Assembly (NCBI GenBank): GCA_018240465.1
Contig: JAFEFS010000074.1
Span: forward strand, 1 to 64,000
Length of the DNA: 64,000 nucleotides
Reading direction: 5' to 3'
Source of the DNA: Pseudomonadota bacterium
GTDB taxonomy: Bacteria; Pseudomonadota; Gammaproteobacteria; Xanthomonadales; Rhodanobacteraceae
Within the stretch, counting starts at the first letter, position 1. Each line of letters opens with the position of its first letter. Under the pieces are notes generated by a model. That model had not been told where the DNA came from, made no database searches, and saw nothing but the letters and a program-made list of their open reading frames with translations. This document shows, piece by piece, positions 9,112-18,419 of this stretch. The position numbers and the translations under genes were made by a program.

Positions 9112-10665
9112 TCAGGCGGGGATCTTCTCGCTGGTCCTGACCTGCAGCTTGATGTCGAGGTGCTTGAGATAATCGCGCTCCTGGTCGAGGTCGGTGCGCG
9201 TCAGCGGATGCGCGTCGAGCCAGGACTCGGGCAGGCGCAGTTGCAGGGTTCTGTCGTCGAGTTTGAGCGCCAGCGGCGGCAGTGGCTCGGGCTTGCGCGC
9301 ACGCTGCAGCAGCACGGCGAGGCGCAGTAGCGCCGTGACGCGCGCGGTCGAGCGGCGCAGGCGCTCGGGGGCGATGTCGATGATGCTCTGGTCGGGCTTG
9401 CGGCGGTGGCAGCGCAGGATGATCGCGAGCACGATCTGCTCGTGGCGGGCGAAGCCGGCGAGATCGGAGTTCTCCACGATGTAGGCGCCGTGGATGTGGT
9501 GCTGGCTGTGCGCGATCGCCAGGCCGATCTCGTGGATCTGTGCCGCCCAGACCAACCAGTCGCGCTCGTCTCGGCCGAGCTGCCAGTCGACTGCGATCGA
9601 GTCGAACAGCGCCAGTGCGGTTGCCTCTACGCGCGAGTTGTGGGCGCGGTCGACGCCGTAGCGCTGGGCGAGCGCGGCGATGCTCGCGATGCGCGGATCG
9701 CGGTGCTCGGCGCGGCCGACCATGTCGTAGAGCAGGCCTTCGCGCATCGCCGTTTCGCAGACGCGCATCTGGCGGATGTCGAGCGCGTCGAACGCGGCCT
9801 CGAGGATGGCTACGCCGCCGGCGAACACGCCGACGCGATCCTCGGCCAGGCCGGGCAGGCGGATTTTGTCGATGCTGCCGGCGGCGAGCAATGCGTCACG
9901 GATCTTTTCCACAGCGACGCGCGAGATTCCGGTCTCGCTCCAACCGCAGGCCTGGGCGACGTTGCCGATCGCCTTCGCCGTGCCGCTCGATCCGATCGTT
10001 TCGCTCCAGCCGTGCGCGCGATAGTCGGCGGCGAACTGCTGCAACTCGACCGAAATTTCGCTCTGCGCGCGCTGCCAGCGCTTCGCGCTGAGCTTGCCGT
10101 CGTCGAAGAAGCGCATCGTGCTCGCGACGCAACCCATCTGCAGGCTTTCCTTCTCCAGCGCCTCGAAGCGTTGGCCGATGATGAACTCGGTGCTGCCGCC
10201 GCCGATGTCGATGACAAGGCGGCGTTCGGCCGATTCGGGAATGCCGTGGGCGACGCCGAGATAGATCAGGCGCGCTTCCTCGCGACCCGAGACGACTTCG
10301 ATCGCATGGCCGAGCGCTTCTTCCGCGGGCCCGAGGAACATGCCTGGCACGGCGAGGCGGCGCACGGTGTTGGTCGCCACCGCGCGCACGCGCTCGCGCG
10401 GCAAACCCGACAAGCGCTGGCCGAAACGCGCGAGACAGGCGAGCGCGCGATCGCGGCGCGCGTCATCGAGGCTGCCGTCGCTACGCAGGCCGGCGGCCAT
10501 GCGCACGCTGTCGCGCAGGCGATCGATCACGCGCAACTCGCCGTGCTCGTACCGCGCAACGACGAGATGGAAGCTGTTCGAGCCCAAGTCGACGGCGGCG
10601 AGCAGTTCGCCGTTGCTGATTTTCTGAGTGCGGCTGTTGCTCACGTCTGTTTCGCCACCAAGCAT
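9112..10665 (-). CDS. ppx: Exopolyphosphatase / guanosine pentaphosphatase (Ppx/GppA family)
   Basis: 517 residues. The enzyme releases phosphate processively from long polyphosphate chains; GppA members also convert pppGpp to ppGpp. ASKHA-fold motifs: VDLGSNSFHLVVA near the start, ATNTVRRL, VIDIGGGSTEFIIG and GSSGTAKAIG. A C-terminal HD-like helical domain includes QIHEIGLAIAHSQHH, as in full-length Ppx rather than short forms. The start is ATG 10665; a GTG eight codons further in (VSNSRTQ) is possible. It is divergent from the MFS gene and 77 bases ahead of the cyclophilin gene. Confidence 0.93.
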   Translation of the reverse strand: MLGGETDVSNSRTQKISNGELLAAVDLGSNSFHLVVARYEHGELRVIDRLRDSVRMAAGLRSDGSLDDARRDRALACLARFGQRLSGLPRERVRAVATNTVRRLAVPGMFLGPAEEALGHAIEVVSGREEARLIYLGVAHGIPESAERRLVIDIGGGSTEFIIGQRFEALEKESLQMGCVASTMRFFDDGKLSAKRWQRAQSEISVELQQFAADYRAHGWSETIGSSGTAKAIGNVAQACGWSETGISRVAVEKIRDALLAAGSIDKIRLPGLAEDRVGVFAGGVAILEAAFDALDIRQMRVCETAMREGLLYDMVGRAEHRDPRIASIAALAQRYGVDRAHNSRVEATALALFDSIAVDWQLGRDERDWLVWAAQIHEIGLAIAHSQHHIHGAYIVENSDLAGFARHEQIVLAIILRCHRRKPDQSIIDIAPERLRRSTARVTALLRLAVLLQRARKPEPLPPLALKLDDRTLQLRLPESWLDAHPLTRTDLDQERDYLKHLDIKLQVRTSEKIPA

Positions 10666-10789
10666 CCCGTGCAAAAGATCGCAAATCGTAGCGGGCTCGC
10701 GCAAGCGAAATATGACAGCGCCGGTCGGTTTGCGCGTATCATGCTCGGCGTCTGCACCAAGTCGTGCCGAAAGCCGCGCCGCATTCCTT

Positions 10790-12088
10790 ATGGATTCCCC
10801 TACGCCGATCCCGCATCGCGGCTTGCTTGCGGGCCTGCTCGCCGCTCTGGCGATGCTCGGGCCGTTCTGCATCGATGCCATCTTCCCGGCATTCCCGGCG
10901 ATCGCGCGGCGTTTCGATGCGGGCGCGGTCGCGATGCAGCAGACGATCAGCGTGTATCTGTTCGCCTACGCGGCGCTGTCGTTGTTCGTCGGCGCGATGT
11001 CGGACGCGTGGGGGCGGCGTGCGATCATCCTCGTGGGGCTTGTCGTGTTCTTCGCCGGCACGGTCGGCTGCGCACTGGCGCCGTCGATGCAGGCGTTGCT
11101 CATGTTCCGTGCGCTGCAGGGCATGAGTGCGGGCATCGGCATGATCGTCGGCCGCGCGATCGTGCGCGACTGCTTCGAAGGCCCGCACGCGCAGAAGCTC
11201 ATGGCACAGATCAGCCTGATCTTCGGTCTCGCGCCGGCGCTCGCGCCGGTCGTCGGCGCCTGGCTCGTTGCCTGGGATGGCCGCCCGTTTGCCGCACCTC
11301 CGGCCGGCCTGGTCGGCTGGCATGCGCTGTTCTGGGCGCTGGCCCTGTTCACGCTCGCGTTGATCGGCCTGTGTCTCGCGGTGCTGCCGGAGACGCATGC
11401 GCGCGACCGTCGCGTCGCCTTCCTGCCGGGCACGCTGTTCGCGAACTATCGCGGCATCATCACCGACCACCAGTTCGTCGCGCTCGCGCTCGCGCTGACG
11501 TTCAACTCGGCCGGATTCTTCGTCTATATCGCCAACGCGCCGACGTTCGTGCTCGGCATTCTCAAGCTCGACCAGAACCATTTCCCGTGGCTGTTCGTGC
11601 CCGCGATCAGCGGTTTGATGCTCGGTGCGTTGCTGACCAGCCGCCTCGCCGGTCGCGTGCCGGTGCGCACGCTCGTCGGCGCCGGTTACGTCGTCATGCT
11701 GGGCGCCTCGCTGCTCAACCTCGTGGCCGCGTTCGCCGTGCAGCCCGCGCGCGTGCCATGGACGGTGCTGCCGATCGCGATCGGCGCGATCGGCGTCAAT
11801 CTCGTCGCGCCCGCTCTGAACCTGCTCGTGCTCGACCGCTTCCCGGCGTACCGTGGCGGCGCTTCGTCGGTGCAGGCGTTCCTCATGCTCACGTTCAGCG
11901 CGCTGCTCGCCGGGGTACTTGGTCCACTGCTCGCGCGTTCCGCGCCCAGTCTCGCGATCACATCGAGCGCGTTCTATCTGATCGGCTTGATCGGCTGGCG
12001 CTGGTATCGGCACATCGCCAGGCGCATCCCGGAAAAAATCGACGGTGACGCCGCAGTGATTGCGGTCGCAGGAGCTAACGCGGATTGA
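10790..12088 (+). CDS. Bcr/CflA-type MFS drug-efflux transporter
   Basis: 432 residues with about 12 hydrophobic segments. The loop after TM2 reads GAMSDAWGRRAI, the MFS motif A, and RALQGMSAGIGMIVGRAIVRD is typical of the Bcr/CflA (DHA1) subgroup that exports bicyclomycin, sulfonamides or chloramphenicol by proton antiport. The chosen ATG gives MDSPTPIPHRGLL before TM1; the earlier in-frame part overlaps the ppx leader and lacks family character. It converges with the PEBP-family gene, with 10 bases between the stops. Confidence 0.88.
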   Translation: MDSPTPIPHRGLLAGLLAALAMLGPFCIDAIFPAFPAIARRFDAGAVAMQQTISVYLFAYAALSLFVGAMSDAWGRRAIILVGLVVFFAGTVGCALAPSMQALLMFRALQGMSAGIGMIVGRAIVRDCFEGPHAQKLMAQISLIFGLAPALAPVVGAWLVAWDGRPFAAPPAGLVGWHALFWALALFTLALIGLCLAVLPETHARDRRVAFLPGTLFANYRGIITDHQFVALALALTFNSAGFFVYIANAPTFVLGILKLDQNHFPWLFVPAISGLMLGALLTSRLAGRVPVRTLVGAGYVVMLGASLLNLVAAFAVQPARVPWTVLPIAIGAIGVNLVAPALNLLVLDRFPAYRGGASSVQAFLMLTFSALLAGVLGPLLARSAPSLAITSSAFYLIGLIGWRWYRHIARRIPEKIDGDAAVIAVAGANAD

Positions 12089-12098
12089 ATGACATGGT

Positions 12099-12725
12099 TC
12101 ACACCAGACGCGGATTGAGCGTGTAGCTACCGCTCAAGCCGGCTTGCGCGAGCACGTGTCCTCGCAGCGCCGCGCGCACGCTCGTGCCGGTCGGCTCGCC
12201 GGTGACGTCCAGCTTCGCGACGTCGAGCGCGTAGACGGTGAACATGTAGCGATGGACGATGGAATCATTCCACGGCGGGCAGGGACCGTCGTAACCGTAG
12301 TACGTGCCGCCCATGTCCGCGTCGCCCGCGAACCAGCCGGTGTAGTCGTTGATGCCGTGATGCCATCCGTTCGCCGCCGCAGGTCCGTTCTTGCCGCGCG
12401 CGGTCACGCCGTCGCTGTGGCTGCCTGCGGCGATCTCGTGCTCTGCAGCAGGGATGTCCCACAGCAGCCAGTGGAAAAAGTCCACGCGTGGCAGAGACGC
12501 TGGCACTTCGCGGCCTTCCTGGTTGACGTCGTCGCCGCGGCTCGGTACGTCGGGGTCGTGGCAGATCACGGCAAATGACTTCGTGTCGGCCGGCGCGCCG
12601 CTCCAGGCGAGATGCGGATTGTGGTTCGTGCCCAGCGCGACGCGGGCCTTCGGATCGATCACGCCGAAGGCGAATTCGTCGGGGATGCGTGCGCCATCGT
12701 TGAAGCTTTTGCTCGTGAGTTTCAT
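12099..12725 (-). CDS. YbhB/YbcL-type PEBP-fold protein
   Basis: 208 residues. The phosphatidylethanolamine-binding-protein fold is shown by LAWSGAPADTKSFAVICHDPD (ligand-site DPD) and the late GTYYGYDGPCPPW and HRYMFTVYALD motifs. These match bacterial YbhB/YbcL proteins, whose ligand is unsettled. The N terminus MKLTSKSFNDGARIPDEFAF is the family start; no signal peptide is seen. Its ATG overlaps the TGA of the upstream HEXXH gene by four bases, so the two are translationally coupled. Confidence 0.9.
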   Translation of the reverse strand: MKLTSKSFNDGARIPDEFAFGVIDPKARVALGTNHNPHLAWSGAPADTKSFAVICHDPDVPSRGDDVNQEGREVPASLPRVDFFHWLLWDIPAAEHEIAAGSHSDGVTARGKNGPAAANGWHHGINDYTGWFAGDADMGGTYYGYDGPCPPWNDSIVHRYMFTVYALDVAKLDVTGEPTGTSVRAALRGHVLAQAGLSGSYTLNPRLV

Positions 12726-13222
12726 CGGCTGGCCTTGATCGAGGAAGGAAGGGGGAGTGTTGCCTGCGTCGGCCGCGCAAGCAACCCGCGCTCGACCAGC
12801 CACATGCGTGCGTCATCGGCGTCGCGCTCGAACCAGGCGCGCGTGGAGCCGAGGCGGAATGTGTAGCCCCAGGCGTCCATGTCGTCCATGAGGCGCTCGC
12901 GGCCGACGCCGGGCAGTTCGTCCGCGAGCAGGATTTGCAGGTAGCAGGTCGCGTCTTCCTCGGCCTGCGAGTCGGAGGCATCGGTATGGATCGCCGCGCG
13001 GCGTTCGGGTGGCAGGACGATCAAATGGCTGGCCTCGTGCAGCAACGAGTGCACAGGCGTGTCGACTCGCGCGTAGACCCGTACTCCGATCACGCCGGCT
13101 TCGGGTTCGCCCCAGTAGCTGCCGGGAATCGGCGCACCGTCGGCGATGCGCTCGAGCGCAAGGCCGTGGCGCGCGAGCAGCGCTGCGGCGGCGTTCCAAT
13201 TGATGTCGACCAACCTCAACAC
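12722..13222 (-). CDS. Hypothetical protein with a HEXXH-like metallopeptidase motif
   Basis: 166 residues from a GTG at 13222 (no ATG is available). I do not recognise a named family. The core SLLHEASHLIVLPP holds a HEASH zinc-peptidase signature. It is followed by SQAEEDATCYLQILLADELPG, where a glutamate could be the third ligand, as in gluzincin-type proteins (inference). No signal peptide or TM is seen. It is coupled (ATGA) to the PEBP-fold gene downstream, suggesting a joint role. It is separated from minE by an inverted repeat. Confidence 0.7.
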   Translation of the reverse strand: MLRLVDINWNAAAALLARHGLALERIADGAPIPGSYWGEPEAGVIGVRVYARVDTPVHSLLHEASHLIVLPPERRAAIHTDASDSQAEEDATCYLQILLADELPGVGRERLMDDMDAWGYTFRLGSTRAWFERDADDARMWLVERGLLARPTQATLPLPSSIKASR

Positions 13223-13248
13223 GTTTCAGCAGGCAAAGACATTTTTCA

Positions 13249-13331
13249 GCCACGGATTGCGCGGATGAGCAGGATCAAGAAACGCACAAAATGCTCTTGC
13301 TCCAACCGTGGTCATCCGTGCAATCCGCGGC
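13249..13331. repeat. 83-bp inverted repeat (intergenic palindrome)
   Basis: The arms 13249-13268 and 13312-13331 match at 18 of 20 bases when folded (GCCACGGATTGCGCGGATGA against GCCGCGGATTGCACGGATGA), around a 43-base AT-richer loop. It fills the gap between minE and the HEXXH gene. It looks like a mobile or dispersed palindromic repeat rather than a simple terminator. Confidence 0.7.
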
Positions 13332-13346
13332 AAAAGCTTCTGCCTT

Positions 13347-13628
13347 TCAGGCGCGGCCGGCGATGGGCGAAGCCTTGTCCGGCAGGGCGATCGAGAGTTC
13401 GAGCACGTCCTGATCGCCGTCCTTGTGCGTTTTCACGTCGATCGCGTTGGCATCGACGTTGACGAACTTGCGGATCACTTCGAGCAACTCACGGCGCAGC
13501 AGCGGCAGATAGTCGGGCACACCGCGACCGCTGCGGTCGCGCTCTTCCTGGATCAGAATCGTCAAGCGGTTCTTGGCCACCGAAGCGGTGTTCTGCGGAC
13601 CTTTGCGCAGGAAATCGAAGATGCCCAT
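13347..13628 (-). CDS. minE: Cell division topological specificity factor MinE
   Basis: 93 residues. MinE binds MinD on the membrane, stimulates its ATPase and makes the Min system oscillate so that FtsZ rings form only at midcell. The N terminus [20 protein letters not shown] (membrane-targeting start plus MinD-contact helix) and the [11 protein letters not shown] and [17 protein letters not shown] segments are diagnostic. It starts 2 bases after the minD stop and is the last gene of the min operon. Confidence 0.97.
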   Translation of the reverse strand: MGIFDFLRKGPQNTASVAKNRLTILIQEERDRSGRGVPDYLPLLRRELLEVIRKFVNVDANAIDVKTHKDGDQDVLELSIALPDKASPIAGRA

Positions 13629-13630
13629 GG

Positions 13631-14443
13631 CTAGCCTCCGAACACGCGCGAGAAGAAGCCCTTCTTCGGCGCTTCGGTGAAGCGCAGCGCGCGCTCGTCG
13701 CCGAGCAGGCGGGCGACGGCATCGTCGTAGGCCTGGCCGGCGTTCGAGGCCTCGTCGAGGATCACCGGCACGCCGGAGTTCGACGCGGCGAGCACGCCTT
13801 CGGATTCGGGGATCACGCCGACGACCTTGATGCCGAGGATTTCCTCGACGTCGGCTATGCTCATCATGTCGCCGGCGGCGACGCGCGCAGGGTTGTAGCG
13901 CGTCAGCAGCAGGTGCTCCTGCACCTTGCCGTTGCCTTGTTCGGCGCGGCGCGTCTTCGAGGAAAGCAGGCCGAGGATGCGATCGGAGTCGCGCACCGAG
14001 GAGACTTCCGGGTTGACCACGACGATCGCGCGGTCGGCGAAGTACATGGCGAGGAAGGCGCCTTTCTCGATGCCGGCCGGCGAGTCGCAGACGACGTAGT
14101 CGAATTCGTCGGCGGCGAGCTCGTCGAGCACGCGTTGCACGCCCTCCTGGGTGAGCGCGTCCTTGTCGCGTGTCTGCGAAGCGGCGAGCACGTACAGGGT
14201 TTCGTGGCGTTTGTCCTTTATCAACGCCTGCTTGAGCGTGCATTCGTTGTGGATGACGTTGACGAAGTCGTAGACCACGCGACGCTCGCAACCCATGATC
14301 AGGTCGAGATTGCGCAGGCCGACGTCGAAGTCGATCACCGCGACCTTCTTGCCGCGCCTGGCCAGGCCGACTGCGATCGATGCGCTCGTCGTCGTCTTGC
14401 CGACGCCGCCCTTGCCGGATGTCACCACGATGTTTTCGGTCAA
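13631..14443 (-). CDS. minD: Septum site-determining ATPase MinD (TTG start)
   Basis: 270 residues when begun at the TTG complementary to 14441-14443. That start gives [20 protein letters not shown], the standard MinD opening and the same length as E. coli MinD, and has GGAG eight bases upstream. An in-frame ATG at 14473 would add ten residues ([10 protein letters not shown]) without a Shine-Dalgarno. The deviant Walker A is GKGGVGKTT, and [10 protein letters not shown] and VCDSPAGIE follow. The protein ends [11 protein letters not shown], a short basic tail as the membrane-targeting helix. MinD recruits MinC to the membrane near the poles. It lies between minC and minE. Confidence 0.96.
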   Translation of the reverse strand: MTENIVVTSGKGGVGKTTTSASIAVGLARRGKKVAVIDFDVGLRNLDLIMGCERRVVYDFVNVIHNECTLKQALIKDKRHETLYVLAASQTRDKDALTQEGVQRVLDELAADEFDYVVCDSPAGIEKGAFLAMYFADRAIVVVNPEVSSVRDSDRILGLLSSKTRRAEQGNGKVQEHLLLTRYNPARVAAGDMMSIADVEEILGIKVVGVIPESEGVLAASNSGVPVILDEASNAGQAYDDAVARLLGDERALRFTEAPKKGFFSRVFGG

Positions 14444-14493
14444 CGTACCATCTCCATTTGTATACAACGCCATAACACGGATTTGTCTTTTTC

Positions 14494-14523
14494 CCGTCGT
14501 TCCGGGCTGTGCCGGAATGACGG
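14494..14523. repeat. Extragenic palindrome between minC and minD
   Basis: CCGTCGTTCCGG and CCGGAATGACGG flank a 6-base loop; one pair is a wobble. It belongs to the TCATTCC-type palindrome family seen also near 35062, 57970, 60921 and 63716. In the minC-minD transcript it would form a hairpin that could trim or attenuate the message. Confidence 0.7.
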
Positions 14524-14541
14524 CCTAGAAGCGCGCCGCAG

Positions 14542-15315
14542 TCACTGCGCCAGCGCTTCGATCAGCAACTTCTCTCCATCGAGCCAGGCCTGCACGGGCT
14601 TGCCGCGCAGTTCGGCGGGCAGGTCCTCGAACACGCGGTAGCGGCCGGCAATCGAGATCAGTTCGGCCTGGAAGTCCATGCAATAGATGCGTGCCGTCGC
14701 ATCGCCCTGGGCGCCGGCCAGCGCACGACCGGACAGGCGGCCGTAGATGTGGATCGAACCATCGGCGATCACCTCGGCGCCGTTGCCGACCATGGCGTTG
14801 ACGACCAAGTCACGCCCGCGCGCGTAGACCTGCTGGCCGGAGCGCACGGCCTTGGCGTGGCGCAGATTGGAGGCGCCTGCGGTCGGCGCCGCCGCGGGCG
14901 CGGGCGGCGGCTCGACCGCGGCGATCGCTGGCGGCCGGCTCGGGGCGGGCATTGCGGCGGCAGTATTCTGCCGCTCGTACACCGCGCGGAACTTCGCCAG
15001 CAGAGGAAGTCCGAGCTCCTTCGCGAGCAGTTCGTTCTCGCTGGTGCTGTAGGACAGACCGACCGGCAACATGCCGCCGGCGCGGATTGCATCGAGCAAC
15101 GCTCGTGCCTGCGTCGGGGTCGGCAATTGCGGCAGGCGGCTGAGATCGAGGATGACCGGGGCGCGTGCGAACAGCTGTGGCGCGGCAGCGACCTTCTGTT
15201 CGATCTCGGCGCGCACGGCGGCGGGATCGTTGAGGTCGAGACGCAGGTTGGCGATGCCGACCTGGCCGAATTTCAACTCGAGAATCGGCTCGGCGGCCGC
15301 TATCGTCGCTCGCAT
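14542..15315 (-). CDS. minC: Septum formation inhibitor MinC
   Basis: 257 residues. MinC blocks FtsZ assembly away from midcell when carried by MinD. An N-terminal FtsZ-binding domain (about 1-115, [20 protein letters not shown]) is followed by an Ala/Pro linker (about 125-155) and a C-terminal beta-helix that binds MinD, with [17 protein letters not shown] and [20 protein letters not shown]. The chosen ATG gives [18 protein letters not shown]; upstream codons overlap the GNAT gene tail. It is the first min gene and lies 26 bases after the GNAT gene. Confidence 0.95.
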   Translation of the reverse strand: MRATIAAAEPILELKFGQVGIANLRLDLNDPAAVRAEIEQKVAAAPQLFARAPVILDLSRLPQLPTPTQARALLDAIRAGGMLPVGLSYSTSENELLAKELGLPLLAKFRAVYERQNTAAAMPAPSRPPAIAAVEPPPAPAAAPTAGASNLRHAKAVRSGQQVYARGRDLVVNAMVGNGAEVIADGSIHIYGRLSGRALAGAQGDATARIYCMDFQAELISIAGRYRVFEDLPAELRGKPVQAWLDGEKLLIEALAQ

Positions 15316-15341
15316 CGAAGGGGGACTCGTTCCGTGAAGGC

Positions 15342-15941
15342 TCAGGCGATGCGCGCTTGCGGCGCGGGAATACCGTGTGTTCGGCCTGCGAGCCAGGCCT
15401 GGTTCGGCAGGCCGCCGGCTTCGAGATATTCCTGGCGCACGAACTCGAAGCTGCACAATTCCTTGGCGAGCAGCGAAACGTGCCGCGACACGCTGGCCAT
15501 GTTGCGCTGCCCGACTTCGCGGAAGCCGTAGGTGCCATGGAACAGCACGGCCACGTCATCGCGCGGTTCGAGGAAGACCTCGCAGGCGAGCAGCGGCACG
15601 CGCACTTCGGCGAAGCTGGTCACGTCGGCGTAGAAGATGCGGCCGAGGCCGAGGCCGCGGTACGGGCGCGCGATGACGATGCGGTCGATGTAGAGGAACT
15701 GTGGATAGCGCTCGCGGAACCAGCGGAAGTTGTCGCTGGCGTAGGCGGCGTTTTCGCGCAAGCCGATGAGGAAGCCGGCCAGGTGGTCCTCGGCTTCGGC
15801 TACGCGGAAATAGGCCGCTTCGTCGTGGAATTTGCGCACGCCGGCCGCGTCCAGCGGCAAGATCGTGGAACCTGCGGCGTTGTTGAGCGCGAGGATCGAA
15901 TCCAGCTCATGCTCGCGAACGTCGCGAATGGTGATGCTCAT
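15342..15941 (-). CDS. GNAT-family N-acetyltransferase
   Basis: 199 residues. GNAT motif A appears as RIVIARPYRGLGLGRIFYADV, the acetyl-CoA pyrophosphate loop, with an N terminus MSITIRDVREHELDSILALN typical of the fold. The substrate is unknown; members of this size acetylate small amines or protein N termini. It sits directly upstream of minCDE on the same strand with a 26-base gap, so it probably shares the min transcript. The start is set by MSITIRDV; the in-frame extension is not family-like. Confidence 0.88.
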   Translation of the reverse strand: MSITIRDVREHELDSILALNNAAGSTILPLDAAGVRKFHDEAAYFRVAEAEDHLAGFLIGLRENAAYASDNFRWFRERYPQFLYIDRIVIARPYRGLGLGRIFYADVTSFAEVRVPLLACEVFLEPRDDVAVLFHGTYGFREVGQRNMASVSRHVSLLAKELCSFEFVRQEYLEAGGLPNQAWLAGRTHGIPAPQARIA

Positions 15942-16201
15942 GCGGACGTGCTCCGTGGACAAGGCGCGCTTCGATGGCGCGCTGAATGGCACGTATTATT
16001 GCATGCGTCGCCGGCTTGGGCCATGACGCGGCGCGGGCTTTTTCGTTAAAGGGCCGTGAGAGGCGGGCGGTGGGCGGCGCAGAGCACAGTGAGTGTCGGC
16101 GCAAGCCGTGCTTTGCGCGCGCCGTTCTCCGCATGCTCCCCCGGTTCACTTACTGACTTCCGGCATGGTGCGGCCACGCCGCCGCGTTCTATGATGCACG
16201 C

Positions 16202-17362
16202 ATGAAGGTGCAGCATTTCAACCATGTCCGCCTGCTCCGTTATGCGGGGCTCGTCACTTACGTGAGCGTGGGCATCCCGATCCTGCTCGTCGGCAACGGC
16301 CCGATCGTGGTCGGCAACCGTGTCGGCTGGATCACCGCCTATGCCGTGTTCGGCGTGGCCTATTGGCTGGCGACCGGGAATATGGGTGCACGCCGTTCCT
16401 GGTTGTCGCGCCTGCCCATGCTGTTGTTGCTCTACGCGATGGCAATGGCTGTGGGTTATTTCGGCTCGCCCTCGCTGGCGTCGATGCTGCTCATGGTGAT
16501 CGCGGTCATCCTGCCTTGGTTGTTGCCCGTCGAGCTCGGCGTGGCCTGGCTCGTGCTGCAGAATTTTTCGATGGCGCCGCTGTACGTGCACCTGATCGAC
16601 CCGGAGTACAAATTTTCCTGGTTTGAAGCGTTTCTGCAGTGCGCGATGTATGTGGGTTTTTCCTGCGTCGCCTTCGTCAGTTCGCTCGTCGCCAAGCAGC
16701 AGGCCGATTCGCGCGAGGAATTGCGCCGCCTCAACTCCGAACTGCGCGCAACGCGCACGCTGCTGACCGAATCGAGCCGCATGAGCGAGCGCATGCGCAT
16801 CTCGCGTGAGCTGCACGACCTGGTCGGCCATCACCTGACCGCACTGAGCCTCAACCTCGAAGTCGCCAGCCACCTTGTCCACGGCACTGCGCAGGAGCAT
16901 GTGCGTCAGGCGCAGACCGTCGCCAAGCTGCTCCTCGCGGACGTGCGCGAAGTCGTCAGCCAGCTGCGCGAAGGCGACACGATCGATCTTTCGGCCGCGC
17001 TGAAGACGCTGGTCGACGGCGTGCCGGGTCTGACCATCCATCTCGACCTGCCGCCACGTTTCGCGGTCGACGATCCGCTGCGCGCGCAAGTGCTGCTGCG
17101 CTGCGCACAGGAAATCATAACCAACACCGTCAAGCACGCGGGCGCGAACAACCTGTGGTTGCGCTGCGAGCGTACGGAAAAAAATGAACTGGCGATCCAT
17201 GCGCGCGACGATGGCCGCGGCGCGGCCGGATTCAAGCAGGGCAACGGTCTGACCGGTATGCGCGAGCGCCTCGCCCAGGTCGGCGGGCGCCTGAACATCG
17301 ACACCCATCTCGATCGCGGCTTTGCCCTGGACGCCTGGCTGCCGCTGGAGGCCGCACGATGA
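16202..17362 (+). CDS. DesK/NarX-type sensor histidine kinase
   Basis: 386 residues. Five or six hydrophobic segments fill residues 1-165, with no large periplasmic sensor loop. A coiled linker (SREELRRLNSELRATRTLL) leads to a HisKA_3 box, RISRELHDLVGHHLTALSL, with the phosphorylated His in RELHD. The ATPase domain shows EIITNTVKHAGANN (N box), DDGRG and GLTGMRERL. Such kinases sense membrane state or integral ligands. The stop overlaps the start of the response regulator gene by 4 bases (ATGA), so they form a pair. Confidence 0.92.
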   Translation: MKVQHFNHVRLLRYAGLVTYVSVGIPILLVGNGPIVVGNRVGWITAYAVFGVAYWLATGNMGARRSWLSRLPMLLLLYAMAMAVGYFGSPSLASMLLMVIAVILPWLLPVELGVAWLVLQNFSMAPLYVHLIDPEYKFSWFEAFLQCAMYVGFSCVAFVSSLVAKQQADSREELRRLNSELRATRTLLTESSRMSERMRISRELHDLVGHHLTALSLNLEVASHLVHGTAQEHVRQAQTVAKLLLADVREVVSQLREGDTIDLSAALKTLVDGVPGLTIHLDLPPRFAVDDPLRAQVLLRCAQEIITNTVKHAGANNLWLRCERTEKNELAIHARDDGRGAAGFKQGNGLTGMRERLAQVGGRLNIDTHLDRGFALDAWLPLEAAR

Positions 17363-18027
17363 CAACGACGAAACCGGTATCGGACAAGATCGGTGTATGC
17401 CTGGTCGACGACCAGACCTTGGTGCGCCAGGGCATACGCTCGCTGCTCGAATTGTCCGACGACATAGCGGTGATCGCCGAAGCCGGCGACGGCAACCAAG
17501 CCGTCGTGACGATACCGCAGGCCAAGCCCGACGTCGTCCTGCTCGACATGCGCATGCCGGGCATGTCGGGGCTCGACGTACTCAACGCACTCGCGGCGAA
17601 AAACGAACTTCCGCCGACGATCATCCTGACCACGTTCGACGACGACCAGCTCGTGCTCGCCGGGCTCAAGGCTGGAGCACGCGGCTACCTGCTCAAGGAT
17701 GTCTCGCTGGAACAACTCGTCGATGCGGTGAAGACCGTGGCAGGTGGGGGCTCACTGGTCGCGCCGGTGGTCACCCAGCGGCTGCTCTCGGGTCTGGAGC
17801 GCATGCAGAACGATTTCGTCAGCCTCGAACGCCCGGATCCGCTGACCGACCGCGAGACCGAGATCCTGCGCCTGATGGCCGGCGGTTACAGCAACAAGGA
17901 AATCGCCAATTCGCTGACCGTGGCCGAGGGTACGGTGAAGAACCACGTTTCCAACATCCTGTCCAAGCTCGGCGTTCGCGACCGCACGCGCGCGGTGCTG
18001 AAAGCCTTCGAAATCGGCATCGTTTGA
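17359..18027 (+). CDS. NarL/FixJ-family response regulator
   Basis: 222 residues. The receiver domain has VCLVDDQTLVRQGI (acidic pair), the phospho-acceptor Asp in VVLLDMRMPGMSG and Lys in YLLKD. The LuxR-type helix-turn-helix follows: LTDRETEILRLMAGG and SNKEIANSLTVAEGTVKNHV. It is the DNA-binding partner of the kinase encoded just upstream with overlapping codons. Target genes are unknown; the SRPBCC and ABC genes downstream on the same strand are possible candidates. Confidence 0.95.
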   Translation: MTTTKPVSDKIGVCLVDDQTLVRQGIRSLLELSDDIAVIAEAGDGNQAVVTIPQAKPDVVLLDMRMPGMSGLDVLNALAAKNELPPTIILTTFDDDQLVLAGLKAGARGYLLKDVSLEQLVDAVKTVAGGGSLVAPVVTQRLLSGLERMQNDFVSLERPDPLTDRETEILRLMAGGYSNKEIANSLTVAEGTVKNHVSNILSKLGVRDRTRAVLKAFEIGIV

Positions 18028-18419
18028 CATATTCGCGATGCGCTGCAACAACGTGCTCGGTACCTGCATGTGCCGCGCGATCGGCGTTCGAGGCTCGCTG
18101 CGGTAAACGTGGTGCTGCTTTGTGCGCGCCGACGCTGGCACGCATCGTTCGGGCCGGTTTCGCCGTCCTGCGGCACTCCTGCGCAGCACGTGCCGCAACC
18201 GTTTGCCGTACCCCGCGGCTGAAAGCCGGTGTTGCAAACAATTGCTGCGGTTGCCGTAGCCATTGCCGGGATTTACAAGTAACATTCGGGCGGTGCCCGG
18301 GCTGGATGCAGGCGGTTGGGGAACTCCTGATCTCGAGAACCGTGCATCCGGGTGTTTGTCGTGCGGGCGTGCCGAAATCGTGACGCAGCCTGCCGGTTCC
18401 AATTCTGGAGAGAGATAGG
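18028..18419. other. Intergenic stretch, nothing recognised
   Basis: About 390 bases between the response regulator and the SRPBCC gene. No convincing frame or RNA is seen. A strong purine-rich ribosome site (GGAGAGAGATAGG) ends directly at the next ATG. Confidence 0.5.

Noticed and set aside
11686..12013. Minus frames opposite the MFS gene
   Set aside because: They are shadows of a clear 12-TM transporter.
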